The notes beneath the pieces are model-generated. The model was given only the letters and a program-made list of their open reading frames with translations. It ran no database searches and was not told the origin of the DNA. Below, piece after piece: positions 1-8,998 of a stretch of DNA of 64,000 bases. Origin of the DNA: Nocardia australiensis (lineage in GTDB: Bacteria; Actinomycetota; Actinomycetes; Mycobacteriales; Mycobacteriaceae); the NCBI RefSeq assembly GCF_020733705.1, contig NZ_JAJFZM010000001.1:2294001-2358000 (forward strand), read 5' to 3'. Made by a program: the position numbers and the translations under genes. The stretch's first letter is position 1, and each line of letters opens with the position of its first letter.

Positions 1-318
1 AACCTGCCGTCGAACCCGCAGGTCGAAGTGCTTCTCGTAGAGCTCGTAATAGCGCGGGACCGCGGTTGCCGCGGGCGTTGATTCGGATCCATCGGGCAAT
101 GTCTGCGCGAACGGCATGCCGGGCAGGTCGTGCACCCGGTTGACAGTAGTCAGCGTCAGCGATGGCCAGCGGAATTGCCAGGCACCGCCGGGGCCGGGCG
201 CGTGATCGACGATCAGGAAGTCGTGTTCGGGACGCAATCCGAGCCGCTGTAGGTGATAACCGGCCGACAGCCCAGCTTGACCAGCACCGATCACCAGGAT
301 GTTGAAATCTGTCGGCAC
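1..318 (-). CDS. FAD-dependent monooxygenase-like flavoprotein, N-terminal part
   Basis: The first 106 residues are visible; the gene continues past the left edge. Reading leftward from a GTG at 318-316, the protein opens with a hydrophobic strand and a dinucleotide-binding motif GAGQAG within the first 15 residues, then LSAGYHLQRLG and a WQFRWPSL segment, as in the FAD-binding start of flavin-containing monooxygenase/thioredoxin-reductase-like oxidoreductases. The GTG is chosen because the Rossmann strand begins four codons later and a GGGG stretch lies about 14 nt upstream. It is divergent from echA6 with roughly 90 bp between start codons. Substrate cannot be inferred from this fragment. 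Confidence 0.7.
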   Translation of the reverse strand, partial: MPTDFNILVIGAGQAGLSAGYHLQRLGLRPEHDFLIVDHAPGPGGAWQFRWPSLTLTTVNRVHDLPGMPFAQTLPDGSESTPAATAVPRYYELYEKHFDLRVRRQV

Positions 319-408
319 AGCGGGAGATGGTATCCCCTTGAGCGGAATGTGGCACCGACTGTGGCAGAGTTGATGTAACCACTCGAACCGGTCAGTTGGG
401 GAGGATGC

Positions 409-1134
409 ATGCTCGGAGTTAGCCGCGATGGCGATGTCATCACCATCGAATTGCAGCGCGAGGAGCGTCGTAACGCGCTCAACAATGAATTGGTTGCGCA
501 GCTGCGCGAGGCGGTCCTGGCGGCGGCCCAGGAAGCGCGGGTGATCGTCCTGACCGGCCATGGCCCGATTTTCAGCGCCGGCGCCGATTTGTCCGGCGTC
601 TATTCCGATGAGTTCCTACAGGGCCTGATGGAAATGCTGCACACCATCGAATCCGTCCCGGTGCCGGTGATCTCCGCGATCAACGGCGGTGCGCTCGGCG
701 CGGGTGTCCAGCTTGCGCTGGCTTCGGACCTGCGGGTAATCGATCCGAACGGCTACATCGCGATTCCCGCGGCGAAGCTGGGTATCTCGGTGGACCGCTG
801 GACGGTCCGGCGGCTGGCGTCGCTGATCGGCGGCGGCCCGGCGCGCACCATCCTGCTCGGCGCGGAACAGGTGTCGGCCGCCGACGCCTATACCTTCGGT
901 TTCGCCAATAAGCTCGGCACCCTGGCCGACGCGCAGACCTGGGCGAAGTCGATTGCCGCACTGGCGCCGTTATCGCTGCGCCACATGAAGTTGGTGCTCA
1001 ACGACGATGGCACCCGCGACCCGGACAACCACCAGCAGCGCGCCGCGCTAGAGGCGGCGTGGACCAGCGCGGATGCCAAGGAAGGTCGGCTGGCTCGCAC
1101 AGAAAAACGCGCCGCGAAGTTTCTGGGGCGATGA
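409..1134 (+). CDS. echA6: Enoyl-CoA hydratase/isomerase family protein, EchA6-like
   Basis: A 241-residue crotonase-fold protein. ERRNALNNELV near residue 20, the oxyanion-hole segment SAGADLSG near residue 55, GGALGAGVQLALASDLRV near residue 95 and the C-terminal KLVLNDDG are all in place and resemble the EchA6 subgroup (about 243 residues) from memory. In mycobacteria EchA6 binds long-chain acyl-CoA and is linked to mycolic acid synthesis rather than to classical beta-oxidation; that role is inferred here. The ATG at 409 follows GGGGAGG closely. The stop overlaps the start region of the downstream MBL gene, so the two are probably co-transcribed, matching the mycobacterial Rv0905-Rv0906 order as I recall it. 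Confidence 0.85.
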   Translation: MLGVSRDGDVITIELQREERRNALNNELVAQLREAVLAAAQEARVIVLTGHGPIFSAGADLSGVYSDEFLQGLMEMLHTIESVPVPVISAINGGALGAGVQLALASDLRVIDPNGYIAIPAAKLGISVDRWTVRRLASLIGGGPARTILLGAEQVSAADAYTFGFANKLGTLADAQTWAKSIAALAPLSLRHMKLVLNDDGTRDPDNHQQRAALEAAWTSADAKEGRLARTEKRAAKFLGR

Positions 1135-1135
1135 T

Positions 1136-2278
1136 ATGACGGTGAAGAAAATCCTCGGCGCCGCGGCGGGCGCGCTCGGCCTGATGTGGGTGGTTCGCGC
1201 GGCGTGGGGAATCCCGTCCGCGATCGGCGCGTCCATGTCGGCGATTCAGCCATACGCCAGCGGTGCGGTGAGCTATCGCGACCGCCATTTCCACAACACC
1301 GAGCCGGGCAGCCAGATTGTCGCCGGCTCGGCCCGTTCACTGCTGTATTCCGCATTGACCCGGCGCAATGCCGGGCATCCGCGCGGGGTGATTCCGCTGC
1401 AAACCCCGGTGGTTCCCACCGAGGCGGCCGATCTCGCGGTGACCTGGTACGGCCACGCCTCGGCGCTCATCGAGGTGGACGGCTACCGGATTCTCGCGGA
1501 TCCGGTATGGAGCGACCGGGTTTCGCCGTCGGCGATCATCGGTCCGACGCGGATGCACCCGGTTCCGTCGCCGCTGTCGGATTTGCCGCCGGTGGATGCC
1601 GTGATCATCTCGCACGACCATTACGACCACCTGGACAAGGCCACCATCCGGTCGCTGGTGGCCGCTCAGACCGCGCCCTTTCTGGTGCCCATCGGAATCG
1701 GCGCGCATCTGCGGCACTGGGGTGTCCCGGAACATCGGATCGTCGAATTGGATTGGGGCGGTTCGGTATCGCTGGCCGCGCTCGGCCGGACGCGGGAGGG
1801 GACCGATCTGGTGCTCACCTGTACCGAGGCACGGCATTTCTCCGGTCGCGGGCTGGTGCGCAACACCACGCTGTGGGCATCGTGGTCCATCGTCGGCGCC
1901 ACCCGGCGGGCGTACTTCGGCGGCGATACCGGCTATACCAAGGCATTCGCCGAAGCCGGTACGGCGCTCGGGCCGTTCGATCTGACGTTGCTGCCGATCG
2001 GCGCGTACGACGAGCGCTGGGCGGATGTGCATATGAACCCGGAGGAAGCGGTCCGCGCACACGCTGACCTGTGTGTCGGCGATCCGGGCCACGGACTGCT
2101 GGTCCCGATCCACTGGGCGACGTTCAACCTGGCCTTCCATGGATGGTCCGAGCCGGTGCACAGGATGGTCGAGGCGGCGCGTGCGGCCGGTACCGCCGTC
2201 GCGGTTCCGGTGCCAGGGCAGCGCGTCGACCCCAATGGGCTGTCACCACGGGATTCATGGTGGGAAGATGTGGGTTGA
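1136..2278 (+). CDS. Metallo-beta-lactamase-fold hydrolase (NAPE-PLD/UlaG-like, Rv0906 type)
   Basis: A 380-residue protein with an N-terminal hydrophobic segment (ILGAAAGALGLMWVV) that may anchor it to the membrane. The metal-binding motif SHDHYDHLDK lies near residue 165, followed by ARHFSGR, FGGDTGY and PIHWATFNLAFH, supplying the His/Asp ligands of a binuclear MBL site. The order matches the phospholipase-D-like/UlaG branch rather than beta-lactamases. An earlier in-frame ATG at 1073 lies inside echA6; the ATG at 1136 is preferred because it sits just after the echA6 stop with GGGGCGATGAT upstream. The substrate is unknown; a lipid or phosphodiester is an inference from family and neighbours. 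Confidence 0.8.
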   Translation: MTVKKILGAAAGALGLMWVVRAAWGIPSAIGASMSAIQPYASGAVSYRDRHFHNTEPGSQIVAGSARSLLYSALTRRNAGHPRGVIPLQTPVVPTEAADLAVTWYGHASALIEVDGYRILADPVWSDRVSPSAIIGPTRMHPVPSPLSDLPPVDAVIISHDHYDHLDKATIRSLVAAQTAPFLVPIGIGAHLRHWGVPEHRIVELDWGGSVSLAALGRTREGTDLVLTCTEARHFSGRGLVRNTTLWASWSIVGATRRAYFGGDTGYTKAFAEAGTALGPFDLTLLPIGAYDERWADVHMNPEEAVRAHADLCVGDPGHGLLVPIHWATFNLAFHGWSEPVHRMVEAARAAGTAVAVPVPGQRVDPNGLSPRDSWWEDVG

Positions 2279-2314
2279 TCCACCTCGCTTCGCCCAATAG
2301 GAAGGAACGACAGC

Positions 2315-2521
2315 ATGAGTCTGGCGGACAGTCTGAAAGGCTTGCTCGGCAAGGGTAAGGCAGCGGCGTCCAAAAATGCCGACAAGATCAATGATGCCGT
2401 CGACAAGGCCGGTGACTTCATCGACGACAAGACCAAGGGGAAATACACCGACAAGATCGAAAAGGGCAAGGAGGCCGCAAAGAAGGTAGTCCCGCCGGAT
2501 CAGCCCGGTCCCGGGGCCTGA
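2315..2521 (+). CDS. Small helical antitoxin-like protein (Rv0909/MT0933 type)
   Basis: A 68-residue, Lys/Asp-rich, almost wholly helical protein built on the motif NADKINDAVDKAGDFIDDKT followed by GKYTDKI. This is the signature of the small actinobacterial antitoxin-like family typified by Rv0909. A clear purine-rich ribosome site (GGAAGGAACGAC) precedes ATG 2315. It follows the MBL gene by 36 bp, as Rv0909 lies close to Rv0906 in mycobacteria. No toxin gene (Rv0910-like START/SRPBCC protein) follows; ligD does. Function as a true antitoxin is therefore unproven. A second member lies at 4959-5147. Confidence 0.75.
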   Translation: MSLADSLKGLLGKGKAAASKNADKINDAVDKAGDFIDDKTKGKYTDKIEKGKEAAKKVVPPDQPGPGA

Positions 2522-2526
2522 TGTTT

Positions 2527-2556
2527 GGCGGGGGCCCGCTCGTGTCGGTCCCCGCC
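2527..2556 (+). terminator. Hairpin between antitoxin-like gene and ligD
   Basis: GGCGGGG at 2527-2533 pairs perfectly with CCCCGCC at 2550-2556 across a 16-nt loop. There is no long T run, which is common for terminator-like hairpins in high-GC actinomycetes. It would separate the echA6-MBL-antitoxin unit from ligD, whose start is 15 nt further on. Confidence 0.45.
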
Positions 2557-2570
2557 GGTAAAACTCTGCC

Positions 2571-4865
2571 ATGGTGACCCGCCGAAAATTCGGTGGCGGC
2601 TCGGGTCAGCCGAGTATCGAGGTTGTCATCAGCAACCTCGACAAGGTGCTGTACCCGGCAACCGGAACCACCAAGGGCGAGGTCATCGCCTATTACGCGG
2701 CGATCGCGCCGGCTATGCTGCCGCATATCGCGGGCCGCCCGGTCACTCGCAAGCGATGGCCCAATGGGGTCGATGAGCCATCGTTCTTCGAAAAGAACCT
2801 GCCCACGCATGCCCCGTCATGGCTGCAACGCCACACCATCGAGCATTCCGAGCGCCCGGTGGTGTATCCGGTGATCGACTCCGAAGCCGGGCTGGCCTGG
2901 CTCGGACAGCAGGCGGCGCTGGAAGTCCATGTGCCGCAATGGCGTTTCGACGGCGACGACATCGGCGCGGCCACCCGGCTGGTGTTCGACCTCGATCCTG
3001 GCCCAGGTGCCGGGCTCGCCGAATGCGCGCGGGTCGCGTTGGCCGTGCGTGACATGGTCGAAGGCATCGGGTTGCGGGCCTTTCCGGTTACCAGTGGTAG
3101 CAAGGGGATTCACATTTATGTGCCGCTCGATCGGGAGCTGAGCCCAGGTGGTGCCTCGACGGTCGCCAAGCAGGTGGCGACGAATCTCGAACAGCTGCAA
3201 CCAGATCTGGTGACCGCGACGATGGCGAAGGCGGTACGCAAGGGCAAGGTATTCCTGGACTGGAGTCAGAACAATCCCGCCAAAACCACGATCGCACCGT
3301 ACTCCTTGCGTGGCCGAGCGCAGCCGAACGCGGCAGCACCGCGCACCTGGGCCGAGATCGAGAACCGGAAGAGCCTGCGGCACTTGCGGTTCGACGAGGT
3401 ACTCGCGCGCTGGCGCGACGACGGCGATCTGCTCGCCGAGCTCGACGCGCCGCTGGCGAGCGCCGACGCGCTGACCAAGTATCGGTCGATGCGCGATCCG
3501 GCGCGAACACCGGAACCGGTGCCGGATGCGGTCACCGATTCGGGACCGGGCGATCGGTTCGTTGTCCAGGAGCATCACGCGCGGCGGTTACATTGGGATG
3601 TGCGGCTCGAACGCGATGGGGTCTTGGCGTCATGGGCGGTGCCGAAGGGGCCACCGACCTCGTCGGCCCAGAACCGTCTCGCGGTACACACCGAGGATCA
3701 TCCGCTCGAGTATCTCGACTTCCACGGCGCGATTCCCAAGGGAGAGTATGGCGCGGGAGAGATGACCATTTGGGATTCGGGCACCTACGAGACCGAGAAG
3801 TGGCGCGATGACGAGGTCATCGTCGAATTCCACGGTAATCGCCTGCGCGGCAGATATGCGCTGATCCGGACAAACGGCAAGCAGTGGCTGATGCATTTGA
3901 TGCGTGAGCAGCACCCGTCGGCCGAAGCGAGCGACACCGAGCAGCCGAGCACGGTGACGACGCGGCGATCGAGCCGAGCCGCCGTGTTTCCCCGTGGTCT
4001 GGAGCCCATGCTGGCGACCCCGGGTGAGGTCGCAGATCTCGATGCCACCGAGTGGTGCTTCGAAACCAAATGGGACGGGTTCCGGCTGATTGCCGAAATC
4101 GATAACGGCGCAATGACCTTGCGCAGTCGAGCGGGCAATACCGTGACGGACCGTTATCCGGGAATGGCCGCGCTGGCAACGGAATTGGCTGAGCACAGTG
4201 TGGTTCTCGACGGTGAGGCCGTGGTGTTCGACGAACGCGGTGTGCCGAATCTGGGTCTGTTGCAAGCGAATGCGATGCGGGCGGTGCTTGTCGCGTTCGA
4301 TGTGTTGTACCTCGACGGTACTTCGCTTGTGCGCAAACGATATTCGGATCGTCGCCGGGTGCTCGAGGCGCTCGCTTCGAATGCCCCGTCGCTGCTGGTG
4401 CCGCCTCGGTTGGATGGCTCCGGCGCCGATGCGCTGCGCTACAGCCGTGACCACGGGCTGGAGGGCGTGGTCGCCAAACGCGTCGATTCGGTGTATTTGC
4501 CTGGTAAGCGCGGACATTCGTGGGTGAAGGAACGGAACTGGCGTACCCAGCAGGTGGTGATCGGGGGCTGGCGACGCAGTGACGCGCGCAGTTTCAAATC
4601 GTTGCTGGTCGGAATACCGCACAAGGGCAAGCTCTACTATGTGGGCCGGGTCGGTACCGGATTCGGTGACGCCGATATGAAGCAGTTGGCCGTTCGGCTG
4701 TCCGAGCTGGAACGCAAATCCAGCCCGTTCGATAACGAAATGACCGCCGACGAACGCGACGACGCGGTGTGGGTGCGTCCGAAACTCGCTGGGACCGTGC
4801 GGTTTATGAACTGGACCGAGACCGGCCGCCTCTGGCATCCCGGCTGGTTGGGGCTGTCGGACTGA
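2571..4865 (+). CDS. ligD: Multifunctional non-homologous end-joining DNA ligase LigD
   Basis: A 764-residue protein with the mycobacterial order polymerase, phosphoesterase, ligase. The archaeo-eukaryotic primase-type polymerase covers about residues 10-300 (start DKVLYPATGTTKGEV; metal-site segment VFDLDPGPG). The 3'-phosphoesterase domain starts near residue 325 (RFVVQEHHARRLHWDVRLE). The ATP-dependent ligase covers about 470-764, with the nucleotidyl-transfer motif KWDGFR near residue 500, LDGEAVV, EGVVAKR and the OB-fold end. It fills in, trims and seals double-strand breaks held by Ku; no ku gene is in this window. The ATG at 2571 is the first plausible start. Length matches mycobacterial LigD (about 759 residues). 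Confidence 0.95.
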   Translation: MVTRRKFGGGSGQPSIEVVISNLDKVLYPATGTTKGEVIAYYAAIAPAMLPHIAGRPVTRKRWPNGVDEPSFFEKNLPTHAPSWLQRHTIEHSERPVVYPVIDSEAGLAWLGQQAALEVHVPQWRFDGDDIGAATRLVFDLDPGPGAGLAECARVALAVRDMVEGIGLRAFPVTSGSKGIHIYVPLDRELSPGGASTVAKQVATNLEQLQPDLVTATMAKAVRKGKVFLDWSQNNPAKTTIAPYSLRGRAQPNAAAPRTWAEIENRKSLRHLRFDEVLARWRDDGDLLAELDAPLASADALTKYRSMRDPARTPEPVPDAVTDSGPGDRFVVQEHHARRLHWDVRLERDGVLASWAVPKGPPTSSAQNRLAVHTEDHPLEYLDFHGAIPKGEYGAGEMTIWDSGTYETEKWRDDEVIVEFHGNRLRGRYALIRTNGKQWLMHLMREQHPSAEASDTEQPSTVTTRRSSRAAVFPRGLEPMLATPGEVADLDATEWCFETKWDGFRLIAEIDNGAMTLRSRAGNTVTDRYPGMAALATELAEHSVVLDGEAVVFDERGVPNLGLLQANAMRAVLVAFDVLYLDGTSLVRKRYSDRRRVLEALASNAPSLLVPPRLDGSGADALRYSRDHGLEGVVAKRVDSVYLPGKRGHSWVKERNWRTQQVVIGGWRRSDARSFKSLLVGIPHKGKLYYVGRVGTGFGDADMKQLAVRLSELERKSSPFDNEMTADERDDAVWVRPKLAGTVRFMNWTETGRLWHPGWLGLSD

Positions 4866-4958
4866 GCTGTGCGGCGCTGTCATGGCCGCGTGCTGGGTAG
4901 GGTGAATCCGCTTTTGTATCGGATCGAACTGTGTTGGCTCGACAACGAGGAGTGCCCC

Positions 4959-5147
4959 GTGGATTTCAAGAACCTGGCGAACAAGGCGATGGGCCTGGCC
5001 CAGAAGAACGCCGACAAGGTCGACACGGCCATCGACAAGGCCGGTGACCTGGTCGATAAGAAGACCGACGGTAAGTTCGCCGGTCAGGTCGACTCCATCC
5101 AGGATGCGGCCAAGAACGCGGTGCGCAAGGCGGGCGAGTCCGCCTGA
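4959..5147 (+). CDS. Second small helical antitoxin-like protein
   Basis: A 62-residue protein with NADKVDTAIDKAGDLVDKKT and GKFAGQV, clearly paralogous to the 68-residue protein at 2315-2521. The GTG at 4959 is chosen over an upstream ATG at 4869 because GAGGAG sits 6 nt before it and similarity to the paralogue begins there; the upstream extension looks non-coding. It follows ligD by about 90 bp and is itself followed by a strong hairpin. No partner toxin is adjacent, so it is either an orphan antitoxin or a small structural or stress protein. Confidence 0.7.
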   Translation: MDFKNLANKAMGLAQKNADKVDTAIDKAGDLVDKKTDGKFAGQVDSIQDAAKNAVRKAGESA

Positions 5148-5160
5148 GCCAGGTTCGGCG

Positions 5161-5188
5161 GCGGCGGATCCCCCAGGTGATCCGCCGC
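5161..5188 (+). terminator. Perfect 10-bp hairpin after the antitoxin-like gene
   Basis: GCGGCGGATC at 5161-5170 is perfectly complementary to GATCCGCCGC at 5179-5188 with an 8-nt loop. It lies 13 nt after the stop codon and has no T tract. It probably ends the ligD-antitoxin transcript. Confidence 0.55.
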
Positions 5189-5358
5189 TGTGCGCTACCT
5201 GCGGTGTCGGGTCGGTGTGGCGAATCGCCGCTCGGCGATGGGTCGTTGCCCGGCCCCTCCTGCGGCAGTACGGTAGACGCGCATCGAGGCCGGTCGGCAT
5301 CAAGCGGTGGCGCACCGGCGCACCGAGCGCTTAACCGTGTCGACCACTGGAGGCCCCG

Positions 5359-6573
5359 ATGAAACACCTTCGTCGAGCGTTTTTCGTCGCGTTGGTGGTA
5401 CAGCTGATGTCGGTCGCGATGCTGCCGACGGCGGATGCGCGGGTGCCGCGGCCGGATGATGATCCGTTCTATGCCGCGCCCGCCGATCTGGCCGCCTATT
5501 CCAACGGCGTGGTCACGCGATCACGGCCGATCGCGTTGTACGGGCTGAACCTTCCGGTGTCAGCGTGGCAGGTGCAGTACCGCAGCACCGATCCTCTTGG
5601 TAGACCGGTGGCGGGTATGACCACGGTGATGGTGCCGAACGCGCCGTGGCCGGGTCCCGGTGCGCGGCCGCTGCTGTCGTATCAGATCGCCGAAGACAGC
5701 CTCGGCACTCGATGCGCGCCGTCGTTCGCGCTCAGCGGCGGTTTCGATGTGAGTGGTATCAACACGCTGATCGACACCGCTTTCATGGCCGAGGCGTTGC
5801 GGCGCGGCTGGGCCGTGGTGACCAGCGATTACGAGGGCCCGCAGTCCAGGTTCCTGGATGGCGTGAATTCCGGGCGCGGGGTGCTCGACGGTATCCGCGC
5901 CGCCCGCATTCTGGCGCCCGATGGTGTCGGGCCCGCGAGTCCGGTTGGTGCGTGGGGTTATTCGGGCGGGGCCTTCGCCACGCTGTGGGCGGCACAATTG
6001 CAACCGACCTACGCTCCCGACGTGCAGTTCGCAGGCATCACCGCAGGCGGTGTGCCGTTGAACTGGCCCGCCATCGCCGAGGGGGCGGACGGCGGTGCCC
6101 AGGCCGGGCTGTCGATGCTCGTCCTGTTGGCCGTTGCCAAGAACAATCCGAACGCCGCGATCTCGAATCTGCTCAATGAGCGCGGCCGCACCATGCTGGC
6201 CGAGGATTCGACCGCCTGCGGTTCGGATCTGATCATGAAATACGCGGGTGCCCGCGTCGATGACTTCGCCGCTCAACCGGATCTGCTGTCGCACCCGGAA
6301 TTCCTTGCCGCGACCGAACCGCACGAACTCGGTGCCGCCGCACCGGTAGCGCCGATGTACCTGTACCACAGCACAACCGACAACGTCGCCCCCGTGGCCG
6401 GGTTCACCGATCTGCTCGGCAAGTATTGCGCTCGCGGCGCCAACATCAGCTTCGTGAATTCCATGCTGCCCGGGCACAACCCGACCGCGGTCGGTGAGGC
6501 CCCCGGCGCGATGAGTTTCCTGGCCGACCGCTTCGCGGGAGCGCCGATCGCCCCGGGGTGCCAGGGCCGGTAG
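5359..6573 (+). CDS. Secreted lipase/esterase (secretory lipase family)
   Basis: A 404-residue alpha/beta hydrolase with an N-terminal Sec signal (KHLRR, then FFVALVVQLMSVAML, a small-residue site near ADARVP). The nucleophile elbow GYSGG lies near residue 197; the acid and His are probably in the C-terminal part, around SMLPGHNPTA. The pattern DPFYAAP near the mature start, WQVQYRSTD and VTSDYEGP are typical of the actinobacterial relatives of fungal secretory lipases. It would act outside the membrane on lipid esters. It stands alone, with about 200 bp of upstream sequence and a downstream neighbour on the other strand. Confidence 0.85.
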   Translation: MKHLRRAFFVALVVQLMSVAMLPTADARVPRPDDDPFYAAPADLAAYSNGVVTRSRPIALYGLNLPVSAWQVQYRSTDPLGRPVAGMTTVMVPNAPWPGPGARPLLSYQIAEDSLGTRCAPSFALSGGFDVSGINTLIDTAFMAEALRRGWAVVTSDYEGPQSRFLDGVNSGRGVLDGIRAARILAPDGVGPASPVGAWGYSGGAFATLWAAQLQPTYAPDVQFAGITAGGVPLNWPAIAEGADGGAQAGLSMLVLLAVAKNNPNAAISNLLNERGRTMLAEDSTACGSDLIMKYAGARVDDFAAQPDLLSHPEFLAATEPHELGAAAPVAPMYLYHSTTDNVAPVAGFTDLLGKYCARGANISFVNSMLPGHNPTAVGEAPGAMSFLADRFAGAPIAPGCQGR

Positions 6574-6603
6574 GAATTGCCCGACCGGCCTCGCCGACCC
6601 GCC

Positions 6604-7245
6604 CTAACGACCGGTGGTGTCCATCCATGTGGTGGTTCCCGGCTGGGCCGCCAGGGTGCCGATCAGATCGATGCCCGCGATCACGAGCGTGGGGCCGCCG
6701 ACCACGATGGTGCCGATGACTCCGCCGATGGCCGCGCCCGCGACAACGCTGGCGATTACGGTTGGTCCGGCGAAAATGCCGGCCAGCCCGACCACCGCGC
6801 CGATTACCGTGCCGATGAAAGCGCCTATCGCAGTGGCGATTGTGAACTGCGTCAGGAATGAATCCTGGGCCCGCTGGTTCTCCGCGGGCGAGGCGACCGG
6901 CGTCAGTGGTGCGGGCCGTGCACGGGTGACATCTCGCACCGGGGTCAACTCGAGCACCCGGCCCGCGTCCGCGATCGCGTGCGGCATCGGGAACTCGACG
7001 CCGTCCTGCCGGAACGACAGCGGCAGCGTGACGACAGTATTGCCCGCCATATCCTTGATTTCGACGGTATCGCCCGTCACCTCGAACACGCCGTTGGTCA
7101 GTGTGGTGACGATGGTGTCGCCTACCAAATTCGCTTGGTATCCGATGTCGGTCGCGGGGGCCGACTGCGCGTGTACGGTGCCCGCACCGACAGCGACGGT
7201 GGCAATGATCGGGATGGTGGCGGCAGTGATCGTGCGGAAGATCAT
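6604..7245 (-). CDS. Secreted hypothetical protein with C-terminal Gly/Ala/Ile-rich segment
   Basis: A 213-residue protein starting with a signal peptide (hydrophobic run IIATVAVGAGTV, then AQSAPA as a likely cleavage region). The mature N-terminal half is beta-rich (DIGYQANLVGDTIVTTL, FEVTGDTVEIKD). The C-terminal half carries a long small-residue hydrophobic region containing FTIATAIGAFIGTVIGAVVG, with pattern GxxxG, that could insert in a membrane. I recognise this overall build from nocardial secreted proteins of unknown function but cannot give a role. The start ATG lies 17 codons before the predicted signal cleavage site. It is a single-gene unit. Confidence 0.7.
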   Translation of the reverse strand: MIFRTITAATIPIIATVAVGAGTVHAQSAPATDIGYQANLVGDTIVTTLTNGVFEVTGDTVEIKDMAGNTVVTLPLSFRQDGVEFPMPHAIADAGRVLELTPVRDVTRARPAPLTPVASPAENQRAQDSFLTQFTIATAIGAFIGTVIGAVVGLAGIFAGPTVIASVVAGAAIGGVIGTIVVGGPTLVIAGIDLIGTLAAQPGTTTWMDTTGR

Positions 7246-7463
7246 TTCGGTGTTCCAATCTTCATCAGGTGTGACGCCCTACCGAACACCCCACCCGCCG
7301 AGAGTTTCCGTCTCCGTGCGGAGACATGATGCGATCCAGACAACGCTAGCCGAAGTAAGGTACCGCGCGAAAGCGCGTTCAGAGCGAGAATTGAGTGGTT
7401 ATTCTCTCCCGCTTGGATCGTGAATTTCGTTGTAGTGGTTGGCTATATCGCTGGCGAGTGCTG

Positions 7464-8141
7464 CTAGTGCAAAACGTTGATCGCGCGAGCTATCACCATC
7501 GCCGCGAGAACGAGTGAGATCGCGGACTGCGCCATCATCAGCGCCTTGGCCCACCGCGACATCGGCATCACATCGGTCGGGCTGAACGCGGTCGCGTTGG
7601 TGAACGACAGATACAGATAGTCCATGAACTGTGGCTCCCAGTCCGGCCGTGACAACTCGGGATTCTGCATCTGCACGAACAGGAAGTCCGGCAACGGCTT
7701 TCGCGCGTGCGCCCGCGCGGCGGGTCCGCCGCGATCGAACTCCCAGTAGCCCAGTCCGAATACCACCACGTTCGTCAGCCAGATCGCGCCACCGGACGCG
7801 AGGAGTTTCGCGGGCTCGTCGCTGAGGGTGCCATCGATGATTCCGCCCACCAGTCGAACCACCGACCAAGCCGCCGCCAACGCCAGCACCGCACACAGGC
7901 CGAGGCCGGCCCAGCGCAGCCACGTCTCCTCGCGGTTGATCCGAATCGGATTGGCCACCAGCAGTACCACCAGTAGCACCACCTCGAACAATGGCAACAA
8001 CCAGGCGGGTTGCGGCAGGAACTGATTGGGCAGCATGACCTGGAGGGTCACAATGCTCAGCACCGCGACGCTGGCTCCGACCCGCGACTCACCGGCCGTG
8101 CGTCGCTGCCAGGCCGGAACGTCGTCGTCGCTATCGGTCAC
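7464..8141 (-). CDS. Integral membrane protein, DUF1345-like
   Basis: A 225-residue membrane protein with about five hydrophobic segments: near residues 22-40, 46-64, 78-102, 118-132 and a last one ending MVIARAINVLH. The segment MDYLYLSFTNATAFSPTDV before the last helix resembles the conserved region of the DUF1345/ion-channel-like membrane family. Function is unknown; ion conductance is only a suggestion. The upstream neighbour in the same direction (EcfT) is 119 bp away, so it may have its own promoter. Confidence 0.65.
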   Translation of the reverse strand: MTDSDDDVPAWQRRTAGESRVGASVAVLSIVTLQVMLPNQFLPQPAWLLPLFEVVLLVVLLVANPIRINREETWLRWAGLGLCAVLALAAAWSVVRLVGGIIDGTLSDEPAKLLASGGAIWLTNVVVFGLGYWEFDRGGPAARAHARKPLPDFLFVQMQNPELSRPDWEPQFMDYLYLSFTNATAFSPTDVMPMSRWAKALMMAQSAISLVLAAMVIARAINVLH

Positions 8142-8260
8142 ACCGGCCAGTATCCCTCCGCCTCAGGCCGATTCGGCTGTTCGGCGCGCAGCGCGGCCGG
8201 TGTGGTCACGTGACGGCTGGCCCGGTGATGGGTTCCCATTGAGTCCGCCGATTCCAGCGG

Positions 8261-8998
8261 TTACAGCAATAGTCCGAGTGCGACGCAACCGAGACAGATC
8301 GCGACGACAGTGGCCAGTGCGATCACGTCGTTGCGGCCGGGGGAGCTGGGATGGGCGGTGAGCTGACCGGTGCCGCCGCGCGCGGTGATGGCTTCGCCCA
8401 GCTCGCCCGCGCGGCGGGTGGATACCGCCATCGCGGCGGTGAGAATGTCGATCAGCGGGTTCTCTGCGGCGCGATGGACCATATCGGGTTTGGGGCGGAG
8501 TTTCCGGGCCGCACGCAGCACCCGCATCTCGTCCATGAGTAGCGGCAGGCCACGCAGGGTGAGGGCGACCACGACGGCCCATTCGTCCACCGGCACCCGC
8601 AACTTGCGCAGTGGAGCCCCCATCCTCGCGAGCGCAGGTGCGATATCACCCATCGGCGTGGTCCAGGCGATCATGAACGAGGCGGCGACCATGATCAGGC
8701 CGAGGGCCACGATCTGGGCATAACGCAACACCGCGGCGCCGCCGATCGGCACATTGGTGAGCGCGCCGATGCCGAGCAGGCCCCAGAACCACCAGGGCAG
8801 CCGTGGCAGGGTGCCGATCGGCAGCCGGGCGAGCACCCCGACCAGCAGCAGGAAAGCGACCATCACGCCGAGTACCGGCCAGGATGGCACGAACATCAGT
8901 ACGAGGCTGATCAGGAAAGCCGCGATTATTTTGGTACCCGCCCATAGGTTGTGGATCGGGCTTGCTATCGGTACCTCACGGAAGAGCACGGTGCTCAT
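8261..8998 (-). CDS. ecfT: Energy-coupling factor transporter transmembrane protein EcfT
   Basis: A 245-residue protein with four to five membrane helices and the cytoplasmic coupling helices typical of EcfT/CbiQ: RGLPLLMDEMRVLRAARKLR and the later RRAGELGEAITARGG, carrying the two A-R-x motifs that touch the ATPases. Its start overlaps the end of the upstream ATPase gene by 4 bp (ATGA), so the two are translationally coupled. Together they form an ECF importer. The pair corresponds to mycobacterial Rv2325c-Rv2326c; the vitamin or metal substrate is not known. Confidence 0.85.
   Translation of the reverse strand: MSTVLFREVPIASPIHNLWAGTKIIAAFLISLVLMFVPSWPVLGVMVAFLLLVGVLARLPIGTLPRLPWWFWGLLGIGALTNVPIGGAAVLRYAQIVALGLIMVAASFMIAWTTPMGDIAPALARMGAPLRKLRVPVDEWAVVVALTLRGLPLLMDEMRVLRAARKLRPKPDMVHRAAENPLIDILTAAMAVSTRRAGELGEAITARGGTGQLTAHPSSPGRNDVIALATVVAICLGCVALGLLL

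Noticed and set aside
4869..4958. Upstream extension of the second antitoxin-like protein from ATG 4869
   Set aside because: There is no similarity to its paralogue before the GTG at 4959, which has a good ribosome site.
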